Assembly (NCBI GenBank): GCA_947626965.1
Contig: CANQUH010000017.1
Coordinates: 1-38,830, forward strand
Source of the DNA: an uncultured Lachnospiraceae bacterium
GTDB taxonomy: Bacteria > Bacillota > Clostridia > Lachnospirales > Lachnospiraceae
DNA length: 38,830 nt
Direction of reading: 5' to 3'
Below the pieces are notes generated by a model. It saw only the letters and a list, made by a program, of their open reading frames with translations, ran no database searches and had not been told where the DNA came from. Positions 8,328 through 17,772 of this stretch are shown in pieces (within the stretch, counting starts at the first letter, position 1; every line of letters starts with the position of its first letter). Position numbers and translations under genes: made by a program.

Positions 8328-8377
8328 CTGTCATGTCCCGCAGGTCAGTTGTGATCTGCGGGACATGACAGGTTTTT
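8328..8377 (+). terminator. Strong terminator of the PH-domain gene
   Basis: A perfect 16-bp stem (CTGTCATGTCCCGCAG with its complement), 12-base loop, then GTTTTT. The stem starts right behind the stop codon. It also lies 15 bases past the end of the oppositely oriented adhesin gene and may stall that transcript, although no T run follows on that strand. Confidence 0.85.
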
Positions 8378-8386
8378 CAGGTATTT

Positions 8387-11300
8387 TTATCCCTGTATCC
8401 GCCTTTTGAGGATCATCCGGATGACTGCGGCCGCGGCCGCCAGCACCAGGATCAGACTCCTGTACAGACCGCCCCATACGCCTGTCGGCACAAAGCCGTT
8501 TTTCGTGTTGACAAAAGATACCTGCGCACTTTTATCCCCGATTGTCCCTTGGCTGTTCTCCGACTCGACTTTATAGCCCAAAGAGGTTCCGTCTGTCTCT
8601 TCCACCTCATAGCCGGTACCGCGGGGCACACCGAGGAACTCAATGGATTCCCCGTCAGAAAGACTGAAAGTCAGATACCCTTCTTTGTCAGGCTTTGCCG
8701 TAAATTCCACCTCTCCTTTTCTGCAGTTCCACAATTCGGGCAGTTCCCGCTCCCCCACCGTGAATTTCAAGCGGAAAGAGAACGGCCGGGATCTGTCTCC
8801 CAGGCTGCCTTTCACTGTCTTTCTGACACAAAGAGTACCAAGCGGCTCTACTTTGTGATACGTTGTCTCAGACGTCACATTCTTTTTCACACCGTCCACG
8901 GATGTAACATGCGCGGTATTTACCAGCAGCCCTTCTTTGACAGAGACCTCGCAGGGAATCATAATATATGCAGTCTCCCCCGCAAGAAGTGTGGAGATGA
9001 CAAATTTCAGATGCCGGCCGGATTTCGTCATGGAAATGCGCGGTGATTCGCTGACTTTCAGCCTTTCCTCCGCATCAGAAAACCACACGGTTATCTCGGA
9101 TGATTCCACGCTCAGCCCGTCCGGAATCTCGTCCTCAACAATAATATCCGTCATTGTCCGCACTGTACCGTTGTTGGTCACTGACAAGGTATAATTCAGG
9201 GAATCCTTCTGTTCCAGCGGCGCCGGATTTTCCTCTGTCCCGGATTCCGGATCGGATTTTTTATGCAGCTCCGGTTCCCCCGCTATGATTTCCACCTGAG
9301 CATCCGAGGTCAGTGTTGTCGGTTCCTCGTCATTCTTCTGTTTTGCCAGAGCACATCCCTCATTGTAGGTGTACACTGCATCCTGCGGTACATTCTCGGG
9401 AGCCCGCATCCCAATATAGACATCCATCACCTGACGGTTGACCAGAATAAACTCTGTGCCGTCCGTGTTTTTCCTGCAGTCCACAGCAACCGCTGTGACA
9501 GTGGAAAGATCCTCAGGCTGCTGCATGCTCCAGATATCCGTTCTGGACAGGTCAAAGTCTTCTCCGGCAAACGAATTTCTGTCCTTCGTCGCATACCATA
9601 CCACAGGGTTACACCGTACTGTATTCGACCCTCCCGTCAGTTTCTGGGCAATCTCATGTACATCCACTCCTGTAAACGCTCCATGCCACTGAGATTCCAT
9701 TTTCTGCTGTCCGGAATCATCCTGTACAAAATACCCTCCTTCAAGCAGATCATAAAACACAATGCCTGAGCTCTGCGCGGATTCTGACTGACTGTATGAC
9801 AGTTTATACGTATATTCTGTCCCCGGAAACGCTTCTCCCTTTGAACTGTAATCGGAATATGTCTTTACACTCTTCTCAAATCCCCAGGAATATGCGTCAA
9901 CCGGAACATAGTTCACGGAAGCTTCCGCGTACGCGATGAACCCCTCATATTTTGCCTGGAGTTCATCGTACAGACGGCTGTCCTCAATGACCGACTGTTT
10001 CCCTGTAAGTTCCGCGGGGCGTACACGTCCGGAAGAAGTATTCACAAACGCAAGGTCATTTTCCACCGTCGTGCCATGCAGCAGAATATTTTCATATGTG
10101 TTGTGCAGCAGGTAATAAAATTCAGCGCCGACTATTTTGGGAGAATCCGGCAGCGTAAATGTGATTATCATCATTGTCCTGCCGGAGCCCATCCAGTCTT
10201 CAGAGAAACGCACATCATAATTTGAGACACTGAGCTTTCCTGGTTTCTTCTTATATTCCTCATACAGGTCTGCCTTATCTCCCAGATCCCCCGGCCGGAG
10301 TTTGACATATCCTGTAACGGCAAATCCGAACAGACTCGAAATATCCACCGTTGTTCCTGCAGGCAGCAGATCATACAGGATCCCTTTGCGCAGCTGTTTT
10401 GCGTTTCCTGATGAATTACAGTTCCACCCGGCTATGTATATCGGATTGTCCTGCGTACCTTTGCCTACATCAAGCACCACATTCCCCGTTTTTGAGGCCT
10501 TTTTGCATGCGCACTGCACCGTCTGACTCATATTCAGTTCCCAGATCTCCTTGAGCGCGGAGGTTTTCCCGCCTGTATAATTCGTAGCGGAAAAATAAAT
10601 GGAATCCTCTCCGCTTTCCGTCTCCCAGACATCACAGTATGCCTTGTTCTTGATCAGCGACGTAGCTCCCGCCTCCATATCGAGCGACACCAGCGTTTTC
10701 ATTTTCCGGGTCGGATGTACTTTGGCCGACAGCTGCAGAGAAATTTTTGTCAGATAGAACGATGATTTATGCCTGAGTTCGAATCCCACAGTTCCTTCCG
10801 GAAAAGTGATCGTCTTCCCACTTCCCAGTCCTGAACCGGGTATGTTTGTCCAGTATGACAGCTGGTCTGATCCTCTGTACCGGACATAAATGTCCACTCC
10901 CTTCACATCATCCAGCTCATCATGGCTTTTTTCTGACGTCCACAGACCGTCTCTGCATTCAGCGTCATACTCCTGCACATTTACCTTCAGCTCTGTAAAC
11001 GAGTAATCGCTGTCTGCCAATGCCACATTTCCTGTCTCCGGTTCCCAGACATATTTTGCGGAAGACTTCCCCGAAGAGTACAGCATATCCTTTGACAGTC
11101 CGTCCCTTATCCGGATTGTTCTTTCCGGCACCGTGTAGGTTCCCGTCTTTTCATTCCAGTCCGGAACTTTCCCGGCGCCTCCCTTATACGCAATCTTCCA
11201 CTGCATACTGACATCGGTTTCATCATCTGTAAGTTTTTCCTGGCCTCCCTGGATCAGTCTGTTCTTTTCGGATTCCGTGGAAGTGTAATAGGGTCTCTGT

Positions 11301-14300
11301 TTTCCAAAATCTCCCGGCGGATATGAGGATTTGTATATCCTTTTTTCTGCCTGCGCTTTCTGAACGGTTTTGTATCCCGATTTCCAGCTGACCGTAAGAA
11401 GCACTTCATTATGCAGCAGCAGGCCTTCCGCAGGCGCATCTCTCAGCAGAGCCACCGGATAGCGTACAATCACTTCACTGACATATCCTGTGCTGCTGAC
11501 CGTTCCTTTCGGCGATCTTATGACGACCACCGTTCCGTCATGCACCATGCCGTCCTCTGTCCACTCATAGGTTCCCGGCTGATTTGTATTGACTGAAAAA
11601 TGGGTTCTCAGCTCCCATTTCGCATAAAAATAATCTTCTGCATCCTCCGGCCTTTCTCCCCACTCATTCTGCCAGTTATAGTAAATACTCTGAAGCTCCT
11701 TGGTTGGTGAACCGGAAATACGGGTATGCATCTCCAGAAAAAGCTCTTTGCTTCTGACTGTCTCTGCTTCTTCGTCCTGATCCATATCCACATAAAACGT
11801 CACCTCAGCTTTTCCTTTATAATACTCATACCCATCCACATACTGTCCCTGCGCGTCTGACGCGCCTCCCGGCACATCTTTCGGCTTTACCTTGTAGGAA
11901 ATGACAACGTCCACGCCTGCGCCCCCGGCAAGCTCCTGGTTGTTTACAAGCAGGTAGTGATCCCCTTCATCTATATAAGAAAAGAACATGCCGGAACGGA
12001 TATCCGGATACTGCGGGAGATTGACGCTCAGATTATCTGTCCCGATATCATTGCCTTCCCAGTCTTTCCAGACATATTTCGGTATCCGGATCTTTACCGC
12101 ACCCGCAGGAAGAACGAAATCCCCCACAGAAACATTCATCTCAAACCTGACATGCAGCTGCGCAGTCTGGTCGCTCGTATCGGTCGGATGGACGATCAGC
12201 GTATCGTCAATTACATCCGCGTTTTCGTTTGACGCGTTTCCCCACTCCGCCCCGTAAACATAAAATGCCGCCTGATCCGACGTATTCAGGAAAAATGAAA
12301 CCCAGTGCGCATAATAGGTCGTCTCTTTCAAGATGACCGTCTCTGTGGTCAGCTTTTCTCCTTCGCCGTTTTTTTCCGTGTACCAGCCTTCCAGGATATA
12401 AGTATTCTTCCTGGCGCCGGGCAGCACATCGATCGTGGATCCCGCAGGTACCAGAAGGGAGCTTTGCGACAGTCCTGACCCGCCGTCCGCATTAAATGTA
12501 ATCCGTACAGCCGTCCCAGACCACAGCGCATGCAGAACGGTGTCCTTCGTGATCACAGTATCCTCCGTCCACTGTATCCCTTCTTCATCAAACCAGCCCA
12601 GAAATTTTCGCCCGCCGGACGGTTTATACTTCGGGTCCGGCAGTACACGGACCGGCTGATTCAGATAAACCTCATACGTCTCTTTTCCACTCACCGAAAA
12701 CTCTCCGTTTGAAGGCGACGGATCCAGCGTAAGTTTTACCGTATCCATCCGCTCCCAGCGCGCCGTGATTTTGGATCCCAGAGACAAATCCAGGACCTGT
12801 TCCGCTTTGACCTCCGTAACCTCGTCCTCCAGGAACCAGCCGGCCAGCCGGCAGCCGTCGCACCTGACTTCGGGCAGCGCATGAATCAGATATTCCGGCG
12901 ACTCCTGAGGCGGATACTCCGGAAGCTCCGTAAACATGCCTCCATTTGCATCAAAAACAGGTTTCCAGCTCCAATGAGCATAATAAGTCACATCTTCATA
13001 TATAACCCAGTCCGGCTTCACCTCGTCGCCGCCGGCTGTTTCTGTAAACCATCCGGTAAAGAATGCCTTACTGCTGCCTGACGGATATTTGGGGAGAGTG
13101 CCAATCTTTCCGCCGTATTTTATCTGTTTCCGGGATATCTCCGGACCTCCCCCGTTTGTATCAAAAGTAATGACCGGATTGCGCTTCCACTCGGCAAAAA
13201 GAAAAATATCTTCCTGCTCCGCACAGTCAGAACTTTCAACGACAGCTCCGTCCGGAGATCCCTTATGCCAGGCAATAAAGGTATATCCTTCACGTGACGG
13301 AATGATTCCCGCCACAGTTTTCCCATAAATATCGCCGGGCATTATCTCCAGAGGATCGATTGCCCCTCCTTCCTGTGTGTCAAAAAACACGTGCACTTTA
13401 GGTGAGATCTCCGCCCACTGTGCATACAGAGTTACCTTCCCTCCGTCTTCATCCGTAAGCATGCACACTTCTTCATCCGGTTCATACTTCAGGCCGCTTC
13501 CGTCCTCATGAGTGCTCCATCCCTCAAGCTTCATATGTTCTTTCGTAAACTGTCCGCTCGGAAGTGTATAAAGCTCATCGTAGGCAAGTTCCTTGCTGAA
13601 TTCCTCATCTTCTCCATTGCGCAGCACCAGCGTATAATGGCGGGCAGTCCAGTGTGCATAATATTTTTCCTGTGCAATGGGATATCCTGGTTCCAGTCTG
13701 CTTCCCCCGGACTTTTCCGTAAACCAGCCGTCAAGCAGATAACCCCGGCGTACTGCCGACGGAAGCCTGTCCGGCACTGCCCCTATGTACGTCTGGAGAA
13801 ACGCAGGATCCGCTGTCCCTTCATTTCCCTCAAACATCACCTTTATCTGCCGGCAGTAGGTATCTGCCATCACGGCCCCATCATAGCTTCCGCAGAGCTC
13901 CTCTGCGGTATACTGCTGTCCGGAAGAAGTTCTGACCCAGATATCCTCCTGGAGAATCCCCGGATTCAGCCTGCACATCGGTCCCAGCACAAGTCTGTAA
14001 AACCGGCAGTTCCCGAAAATCGACCCCATCGATGTCACCTGACTCATATCCCAGCTGCTCATATCGAGTTCTGTAAGTCCGGAACAGCCATAAAACATAT
14101 AATCCATCTTCTTCACGGCAGACAGCTTCCAGCCGCCTGTATCCAGTGCCGTCAGACCGGCACAGTTGTAAAACATGTAATCGGTCTCCGTCACGGATGA
14201 AAGCCGCCAGCCGCCTGTATCCAGCGAGCTCAGGCTTGTGCAGTTATAAAACATGTTTCCCGTATTTGTCAGAGAAGAGGTGTCAAAATTTCTGCTGTCA

Positions 14301-15577
14301 AATGAGATCAGATTTTTGCACCCGGAAAACATGCTCTCCGCCGTTGCCGGACAAAACCGGTCTTTGAATGAAACCGCCCGGATGGACAACCGGCAGGTAT
14401 TATACCAGGGCCAGCTGTACTTATTTGCAAAACTCAGGTTTTCAAAACCGGTCATGCTCTCCTGCACATTCCCTTTGCCCGGATCCGGTGTCTCCCCTCT
14501 CTGGAATACCAGTTCTCCGCTTTCATAGAGGATCGCATACATGGCATCTGTCCCTGTTTCCGTATCCTCCGCCGGTTCCTCATCCAGCTCATCTGACGGA
14601 GTATCCTGCTCTTCCTCCGGCAGAGTTTCCGGCTCCGTTTCCGGTCCAAGTATCATATCCTGTTCTTCCTCCGGATCTTTCTCCGGGGCTGTCCCTTCCG
14701 CTGCCTCCGTTTCTTTTTCCAGGATGGTAATTCCTTCTGTCTCTGTATCAGGTTTTCTGCTCTCCTCCGTTTCCGGCGATATATCTATTTCCGGAACTTC
14801 CTGAGACATGCCGGGCTGCTGCTCTGTTCCCGGAACTTCCGCCGGTGCGTCAGGGGACGACTCCGTTTCCACTACCTCCGGCGGGTTATCTGGCGATGGC
14901 TTCTCTTCAGACTCTGTCCCCGGCGATGTATCCGGCGATGCCTCTGTTCCCGGAGTTTCCGGGGATATATCCACTCCTGGAACCTCTGCCGGTACATCAG
15001 ACGATGACTTCTCTTCAGATTCTGTCCCCGGTGATGTATCCGGCGATGCCTCTGTTTCCGGAGTTTCCGGCGATATATTCACTCCCGGAACTTCCTGAGA
15101 CATGCTGGGCTGCTGCTCCGTTCCCGGGCCTTCCGCCGGTGCGTCAGGGGACGGCTCCGGTTCCACTACCTCCGGCGGGTTATCTGGCGACGGCTTCTCT
15201 TCCGGTTCTGTCCCCGGCGATATATCCGGCGAAGTCTCCGTTCCCGGGATTTCCGGCAACACATCAGGCGGTCCCGCAGATATTTCCTCTGTCTCCACAA
15301 AGCTCTGTGTCTGTTCAGGCGGAATCAGATTCTCCTGCGGCAGTGCGGACTCATATTCCTCCCCTGTCACATCCTCAAGCTGAATTTCTCCTGTCTGACC
15401 GCCCGGATCTTCTGCTGTTTCTTCTGCCTCTGCTTTCTCTGCAGTTTTTATATCGGTATATTCCGTCTCCGGACCTGCTGCCGCAGCATACCATCCAGGC
15501 TGCGGCACTGAACCAACGGCCAGCACGGCCGCCATAACTGCCGCTGCCACTTTTCTCACAGAATTTCTTCGCTTCAT
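8387..15577 (-). CDS. Giant sortase-anchored pilus tip adhesin
   Basis: 2396 residues. Signal peptide at 1-35. Residues about 35-340 are a Pro/Glu/Ser/Thr-rich stalk with tandem repeats. About 375-530 is a BspA-like leucine-rich block (repeated MFYNCxxLxxLDTGGW), which in other bacteria binds host matrix. About 580-1092 holds seven InlB/Listeria-Bacteroides type repeats, each closing with YYAHW, LYAQW or similar. About 1093-2100 is a large region I cannot assign. About 2106-2245 is DUF11-like (LNYTLSVTNNGTVRTMTDI), and about 2246-2350 resembles the DUF7601 pilin fold. VPTGV near 2363, a hydrophobic helix and KRRIQG form the sorting signal. I chose ATG at 15577, with AAAGGAG 10 bases ahead inside the end of the minor pilin gene; GTG codons just upstream are alternatives. 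Last gene of the pilus operon. Confidence 0.85.
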   Translation of the reverse strand: MKRRNSVRKVAAAVMAAVLAVGSVPQPGWYAAAAGPETEYTDIKTAEKAEAEETAEDPGGQTGEIQLEDVTGEEYESALPQENLIPPEQTQSFVETEEISAGPPDVLPEIPGTETSPDISPGTEPEEKPSPDNPPEVVEPEPSPDAPAEGPGTEQQPSMSQEVPGVNISPETPETEASPDTSPGTESEEKSSSDVPAEVPGVDISPETPGTEASPDTSPGTESEEKPSPDNPPEVVETESSPDAPAEVPGTEQQPGMSQEVPEIDISPETEESRKPDTETEGITILEKETEAAEGTAPEKDPEEEQDMILGPETEPETLPEEEQDTPSDELDEEPAEDTETGTDAMYAILYESGELVFQRGETPDPGKGNVQESMTGFENLSFANKYSWPWYNTCRLSIRAVSFKDRFCPATAESMFSGCKNLISFDSRNFDTSSLTNTGNMFYNCTSLSSLDTGGWRLSSVTETDYMFYNCAGLTALDTGGWKLSAVKKMDYMFYGCSGLTELDMSSWDMSQVTSMGSIFGNCRFYRLVLGPMCRLNPGILQEDIWVRTSSGQQYTAEELCGSYDGAVMADTYCRQIKVMFEGNEGTADPAFLQTYIGAVPDRLPSAVRRGYLLDGWFTEKSGGSRLEPGYPIAQEKYYAHWTARHYTLVLRNGEDEEFSKELAYDELYTLPSGQFTKEHMKLEGWSTHEDGSGLKYEPDEEVCMLTDEDGGKVTLYAQWAEISPKVHVFFDTQEGGAIDPLEIMPGDIYGKTVAGIIPSREGYTFIAWHKGSPDGAVVESSDCAEQEDIFLFAEWKRNPVITFDTNGGGPEISRKQIKYGGKIGTLPKYPSGSSKAFFTGWFTETAGGDEVKPDWVIYEDVTYYAHWSWKPVFDANGGMFTELPEYPPQESPEYLIHALPEVRCDGCRLAGWFLEDEVTEVKAEQVLDLSLGSKITARWERMDTVKLTLDPSPSNGEFSVSGKETYEVYLNQPVRVLPDPKYKPSGGRKFLGWFDEEGIQWTEDTVITKDTVLHALWSGTAVRITFNADGGSGLSQSSLLVPAGSTIDVLPGARKNTYILEGWYTEKNGEGEKLTTETVILKETTYYAHWVSFFLNTSDQAAFYVYGAEWGNASNENADVIDDTLIVHPTDTSDQTAQLHVRFEMNVSVGDFVLPAGAVKIRIPKYVWKDWEGNDIGTDNLSVNLPQYPDIRSGMFFSYIDEGDHYLLVNNQELAGGAGVDVVISYKVKPKDVPGGASDAQGQYVDGYEYYKGKAEVTFYVDMDQDEEAETVRSKELFLEMHTRISGSPTKELQSIYYNWQNEWGERPEDAEDYFYAKWELRTHFSVNTNQPGTYEWTEDGMVHDGTVVVIRSPKGTVSSTGYVSEVIVRYPVALLRDAPAEGLLLHNEVLLTVSWKSGYKTVQKAQAEKRIYKSSYPPGDFGKQRPYYTSTESEKNRLIQGGQEKLTDDETDVSMQWKIAYKGGAGKVPDWNEKTGTYTVPERTIRIRDGLSKDMLYSSGKSSAKYVWEPETGNVALADSDYSFTELKVNVQEYDAECRDGLWTSEKSHDELDDVKGVDIYVRYRGSDQLSYWTNIPGSGLGSGKTITFPEGTVGFELRHKSSFYLTKISLQLSAKVHPTRKMKTLVSLDMEAGATSLIKNKAYCDVWETESGEDSIYFSATNYTGGKTSALKEIWELNMSQTVQCACKKASKTGNVVLDVGKGTQDNPIYIAGWNCNSSGNAKQLRKGILYDLLPAGTTVDISSLFGFAVTGYVKLRPGDLGDKADLYEEYKKKPGKLSVSNYDVRFSEDWMGSGRTMMIITFTLPDSPKIVGAEFYYLLHNTYENILLHGTTVENDLAFVNTSSGRVRPAELTGKQSVIEDSRLYDELQAKYEGFIAYAEASVNYVPVDAYSWGFEKSVKTYSDYSSKGEAFPGTEYTYKLSYSQSESAQSSGIVFYDLLEGGYFVQDDSGQQKMESQWHGAFTGVDVHEIAQKLTGGSNTVRCNPVVWYATKDRNSFAGEDFDLSRTDIWSMQQPEDLSTVTAVAVDCRKNTDGTEFILVNRQVMDVYIGMRAPENVPQDAVYTYNEGCALAKQKNDEEPTTLTSDAQVEIIAGEPELHKKSDPESGTEENPAPLEQKDSLNYTLSVTNNGTVRTMTDIIVEDEIPDGLSVESSEITVWFSDAEERLKVSESPRISMTKSGRHLKFVISTLLAGETAYIMIPCEVSVKEGLLVNTAHVTSVDGVKKNVTSETTYHKVEPLGTLCVRKTVKGSLGDRSRPFSFRLKFTVGERELPELWNCRKGEVEFTAKPDKEGYLTFSLSDGESIEFLGVPRGTGYEVEETDGTSLGYKVESENSQGTIGDKSAQVSFVNTKNGFVPTGVWGGLYRSLILVLAAAAAVIRMILKRRIQG
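14778..15245 (-). repeat. In-frame tandem repeats in the adhesin stalk
   Basis: A block starting at 14792 recurs at 15086, exactly 294 bases (98 codons) apart, with few differences over about 140 bases. Between them a shorter unit repeats with a 108-base (36-codon) period. The protein text alternates SPGTESEEKPSPDNPPEVVE with SPDAPAE and MSQEVP. Such stalks can lengthen or shorten by recombination while keeping frame. Confidence 0.9.
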
Positions 15578-15582
15578 CACTC

Positions 15583-16335
15583 TCACACTCCTTTCCTGCG
15601 GCGTCTTATGATGCTTCCGGTCATGATGACAGCCACAGCGCCGGAAAGAATCAGCAAAATTCCAAATAACATAACCGGTGTCTGATCCATAGTTTTGACA
15701 CTGACGCTTCCTGCTCCGGAACCTGGTCCCTGACCAGGACCAGGATTATTGTCTGGTCTGCTCCCATCCGGTCTTGTTTCTCTCTCTGTTCCGGGTTCTG
15801 TTTCCAGCCTGCCCGTTTCCGGTTCATCTGATTCTGGTTCCTTTGTCTCCGGTTCCTCTGTTTCCGGCACGTTTGTTTCTGATTCTGTTTCTTCCTCATA
15901 ATATCCCGTCGGCATGTTCAGAAAACGTATGGCTGTCTTCTTCTGGTCCCCGTTCGCCTCATACACAACCGGTTCCGCAACCAGTGTTCCGTCACTGTTT
16001 CTGGACACGTACACATCCACCACAAATGTAGTGTCATCGAAATTTTCATCGCTTGACAGTTCCCCGTCCTGCAGAACCCGGTAATGATAATTACCGGGTT
16101 CCGTAAATTCCATGACAAGATCTCCGCTTTCCGTATTCTTCAGATAAAGCAGGCCTTCCCGAATTGTTTCCAGAAGCGTATCATCCAGCGCCTCCATCTT
16201 CGTTATATATATCCCGTCATCTTCGTTCGCCCTGCACAAAACAGGCACCCTGACAGAGACAGCCGCCTGCGCAGCCTTCGCATAAAATCCGGAAAATGCA
16301 AGCACCAGCGCCATCGTTATCATTTTTTTCATCAC
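15583..16335 (-). CDS. Minor pilin, FctA/Spy0128-like domain
   Basis: 250 residues. Signal peptide at 1-25. One pilin isopeptide-type domain at about 26-140, recognisable from FTEPGNYHYRV, FDDTTFVVDVYVSR and the closing IRFLN. In relatives a Lys near the first strand, a Glu after the YxY strand and a final Asn form an internal isopeptide bond. Here Asn140 is kept, the Glu position is Gln89 (YRVLQ) and the Lys position reads Leu-Cys (VPVLCRA), so the bond is probably absent. Residues about 145-205 are a Glu/Thr/Pro repeat linker. The end has a hydrophobic helix and RRRRKG. Instead of a clear LPxTG-like motif there is VKTMDQTP, close to the VKTGD seen in many clostridial pilins but with Met for Gly. 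It ends six bases before the adhesin start. Confidence 0.78.
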   Translation of the reverse strand: MMKKMITMALVLAFSGFYAKAAQAAVSVRVPVLCRANEDDGIYITKMEALDDTLLETIREGLLYLKNTESGDLVMEFTEPGNYHYRVLQDGELSSDENFDDTTFVVDVYVSRNSDGTLVAEPVVYEANGDQKKTAIRFLNMPTGYYEEETESETNVPETEEPETKEPESDEPETGRLETEPGTERETRPDGSRPDNNPGPGQGPGSGAGSVSVKTMDQTPVMLFGILLILSGAVAVIMTGSIIRRRRKGV

Positions 16336-16371
16336 AGATCTTTCAGACCTCCTTCCGATACCATCCGTTTT

Positions 16372-16410
16372 CTGCTGTGCGGAAAAGCGTTTTCCTCCCC
16401 CGCACAGCAG
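16372..16410 (-). promoter_or_regulatory. Stem-loop between major and minor pilin genes
   Basis: CTGCTGTGCGG and its exact complement pair over 11 bp with a 17-base loop, inside the 92-base gap. On the transcribed strand no T run follows, so it is more likely an mRNA-stabilising or processing hairpin that sets the excess of major pilin than a full terminator. Confidence 0.6.
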
Positions 16411-16427
16411 TTTCGGACAAATGCCGT

Positions 16428-17642
16428 TTACCTTACACGTTTCCTCCTGGTTACAAGCAGAATGCCGGCGCCTGCCGCCGCTGTCAGCGCAGCAAACGGA
16501 GCAACTGCCGTGGCAACGCCTGTCGGGATCGTCCCTTCTCTTGTATTAAGATAGGAAGTTTTGATATCCTCCCTCGCGGTAGTTCCGTTCACAGCTCCCG
16601 TGTAATCCTGTACTTTCGCCGGCTCGGACTTGTAATCCTCCGCTGCCTCTGTGATATCGTACGCGACGTCAGCCGGAAGACCCTGGATAACAATCTGCTG
16701 TCCATGCTGGAGATAAAAGGTTCCCGTCGCCTTTCCGTCCCCGTCAAATGTCAGCTGCGTGGGATTTTCCTGATTTTCATACGCATCCAGCGTGGCGGCG
16801 TTGGACGGAACCGTCCCATCGGCATTTGTAATGTCAACTTTTACGATGTCGCCCGCAATTCCGTTGGTCAGTGCTGCCGTAAATTTAAAATACTTGTCTT
16901 TGGACGCCTGATTTCCGGATACTTCTTTTCGGAAGGTGAGATCCACCGTCTGATATTCATTCGTAAATCCCTGATCCTTTGTGTCCGTGTATCTTCCTGT
17001 TGACCCGTTGCTTTCTCCCATGGCGATCTCGGGGCTGTCATCCTCGGAGGAATGCAGCACGTAGCCGCTGATTTCCAGTTTCTTTGCGCCGTCCTCTCCC
17101 GTCGCATCGTACACATACACATCCAGGACACGCGTTGCATCAGAATCGTTTTTAACAGAACGGTTTGTACCAGACTCGGTAATGATATAGCGATAGATTC
17201 CCGGCTCTGTGAACCGGACATTGGAAAAATCAAGAGATGCTTCTTTTTCGATATATACGTTTTCTTCCTGATTATACCCCTTGACTGAGGTATTCGCGTC
17301 ATTTTTCGTGCCGTCAGAATTGCTGAAGCAGATATGATTCGCAGTCTCAGTACCAACACCCGCCATTGTCACCCGATCGGCGTCGATACCCGCGAGGACC
17401 TCAAACTTTTTCTCTCCAACATTGTAAGCCTTCGCCTCCCCGGCCGAAATTTCATAGGAAAAATCCAGATTCGGGATTATCGCGTCTTTATCCTGAAGCA
17501 CATACTTTTTAAAACCTGTGGTCTTGTATCCTCCAATCTGTGTCCCATAACTGCTTCCCTCCGCCGATACCGGCATGGCTGCCGTCAGAGCCGATGCCAT
17601 GATGACAGCGGCCAGTCTTATTCTTTTTCGATTTCTGTTCAT
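16428..17642 (-). CDS. Major pilin, FctA/Spy0128-like backbone subunit
   Basis: 404 residues. Signal peptide at 1-28. Two isopeptide pilin domains follow. The first (about 40-230) has Lys45/46 in GFKKYVLQDKDA, Glu156 in YRYIITE and Asn228 in GFTNEY. The second (about 232-368) has Lys239 in LTFRKEVSG, Glu332 in YDITE and Asn366 in SYLNTRE. Each therefore keeps the Lys-Glu-Asn set that forms a spontaneous internal bond in Streptococcus pyogenes Spy0128. Sorting signal: IPTG at 372-375, hydrophobic helix, RRKRVR. The ATG has AAAGGAG 10 bases upstream. Hairpins lie on both sides of the gene in the mRNA. It follows the sortase after a 286-base gap that carries a 147-bp repeat element. Polymerisation through a Lys is expected but the acceptor Lys cannot be named. 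Confidence 0.9.
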   Translation of the reverse strand: MNRNRKRIRLAAVIMASALTAAMPVSAEGSSYGTQIGGYKTTGFKKYVLQDKDAIIPNLDFSYEISAGEAKAYNVGEKKFEVLAGIDADRVTMAGVGTETANHICFSNSDGTKNDANTSVKGYNQEENVYIEKEASLDFSNVRFTEPGIYRYIITESGTNRSVKNDSDATRVLDVYVYDATGEDGAKKLEISGYVLHSSEDDSPEIAMGESNGSTGRYTDTKDQGFTNEYQTVDLTFRKEVSGNQASKDKYFKFTAALTNGIAGDIVKVDITNADGTVPSNAATLDAYENQENPTQLTFDGDGKATGTFYLQHGQQIVIQGLPADVAYDITEAAEDYKSEPAKVQDYTGAVNGTTAREDIKTSYLNTREGTIPTGVATAVAPFAALTAAAGAGILLVTRRKRVR

Positions 17643-17662
17643 AAATTTTTAACTCCTTTCTC

Positions 17663-17714
17663 TGTGGAAGCTTCTCATAAAATTAAAATGACTCGCAAAG
17701 CTCCCATTTCCACA
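17663..17714 (-). promoter_or_regulatory. Possible 5' UTR hairpin of the major pilin gene
   Basis: TGTGG pairs with CCACA and, inside, AGCTT pairs with AAGCT, with small bulges. It sits just ahead of the pilin ribosome site. Could protect a processed pilin mRNA from 5' decay. I found no convincing pilin promoter in the gap. Confidence 0.35.
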
Positions 17715-17772
17715 CTGAATATTTTTAAGCTGCCGGCCTGAACACAGAATATCTTCCATGTCAGCCTTTATG

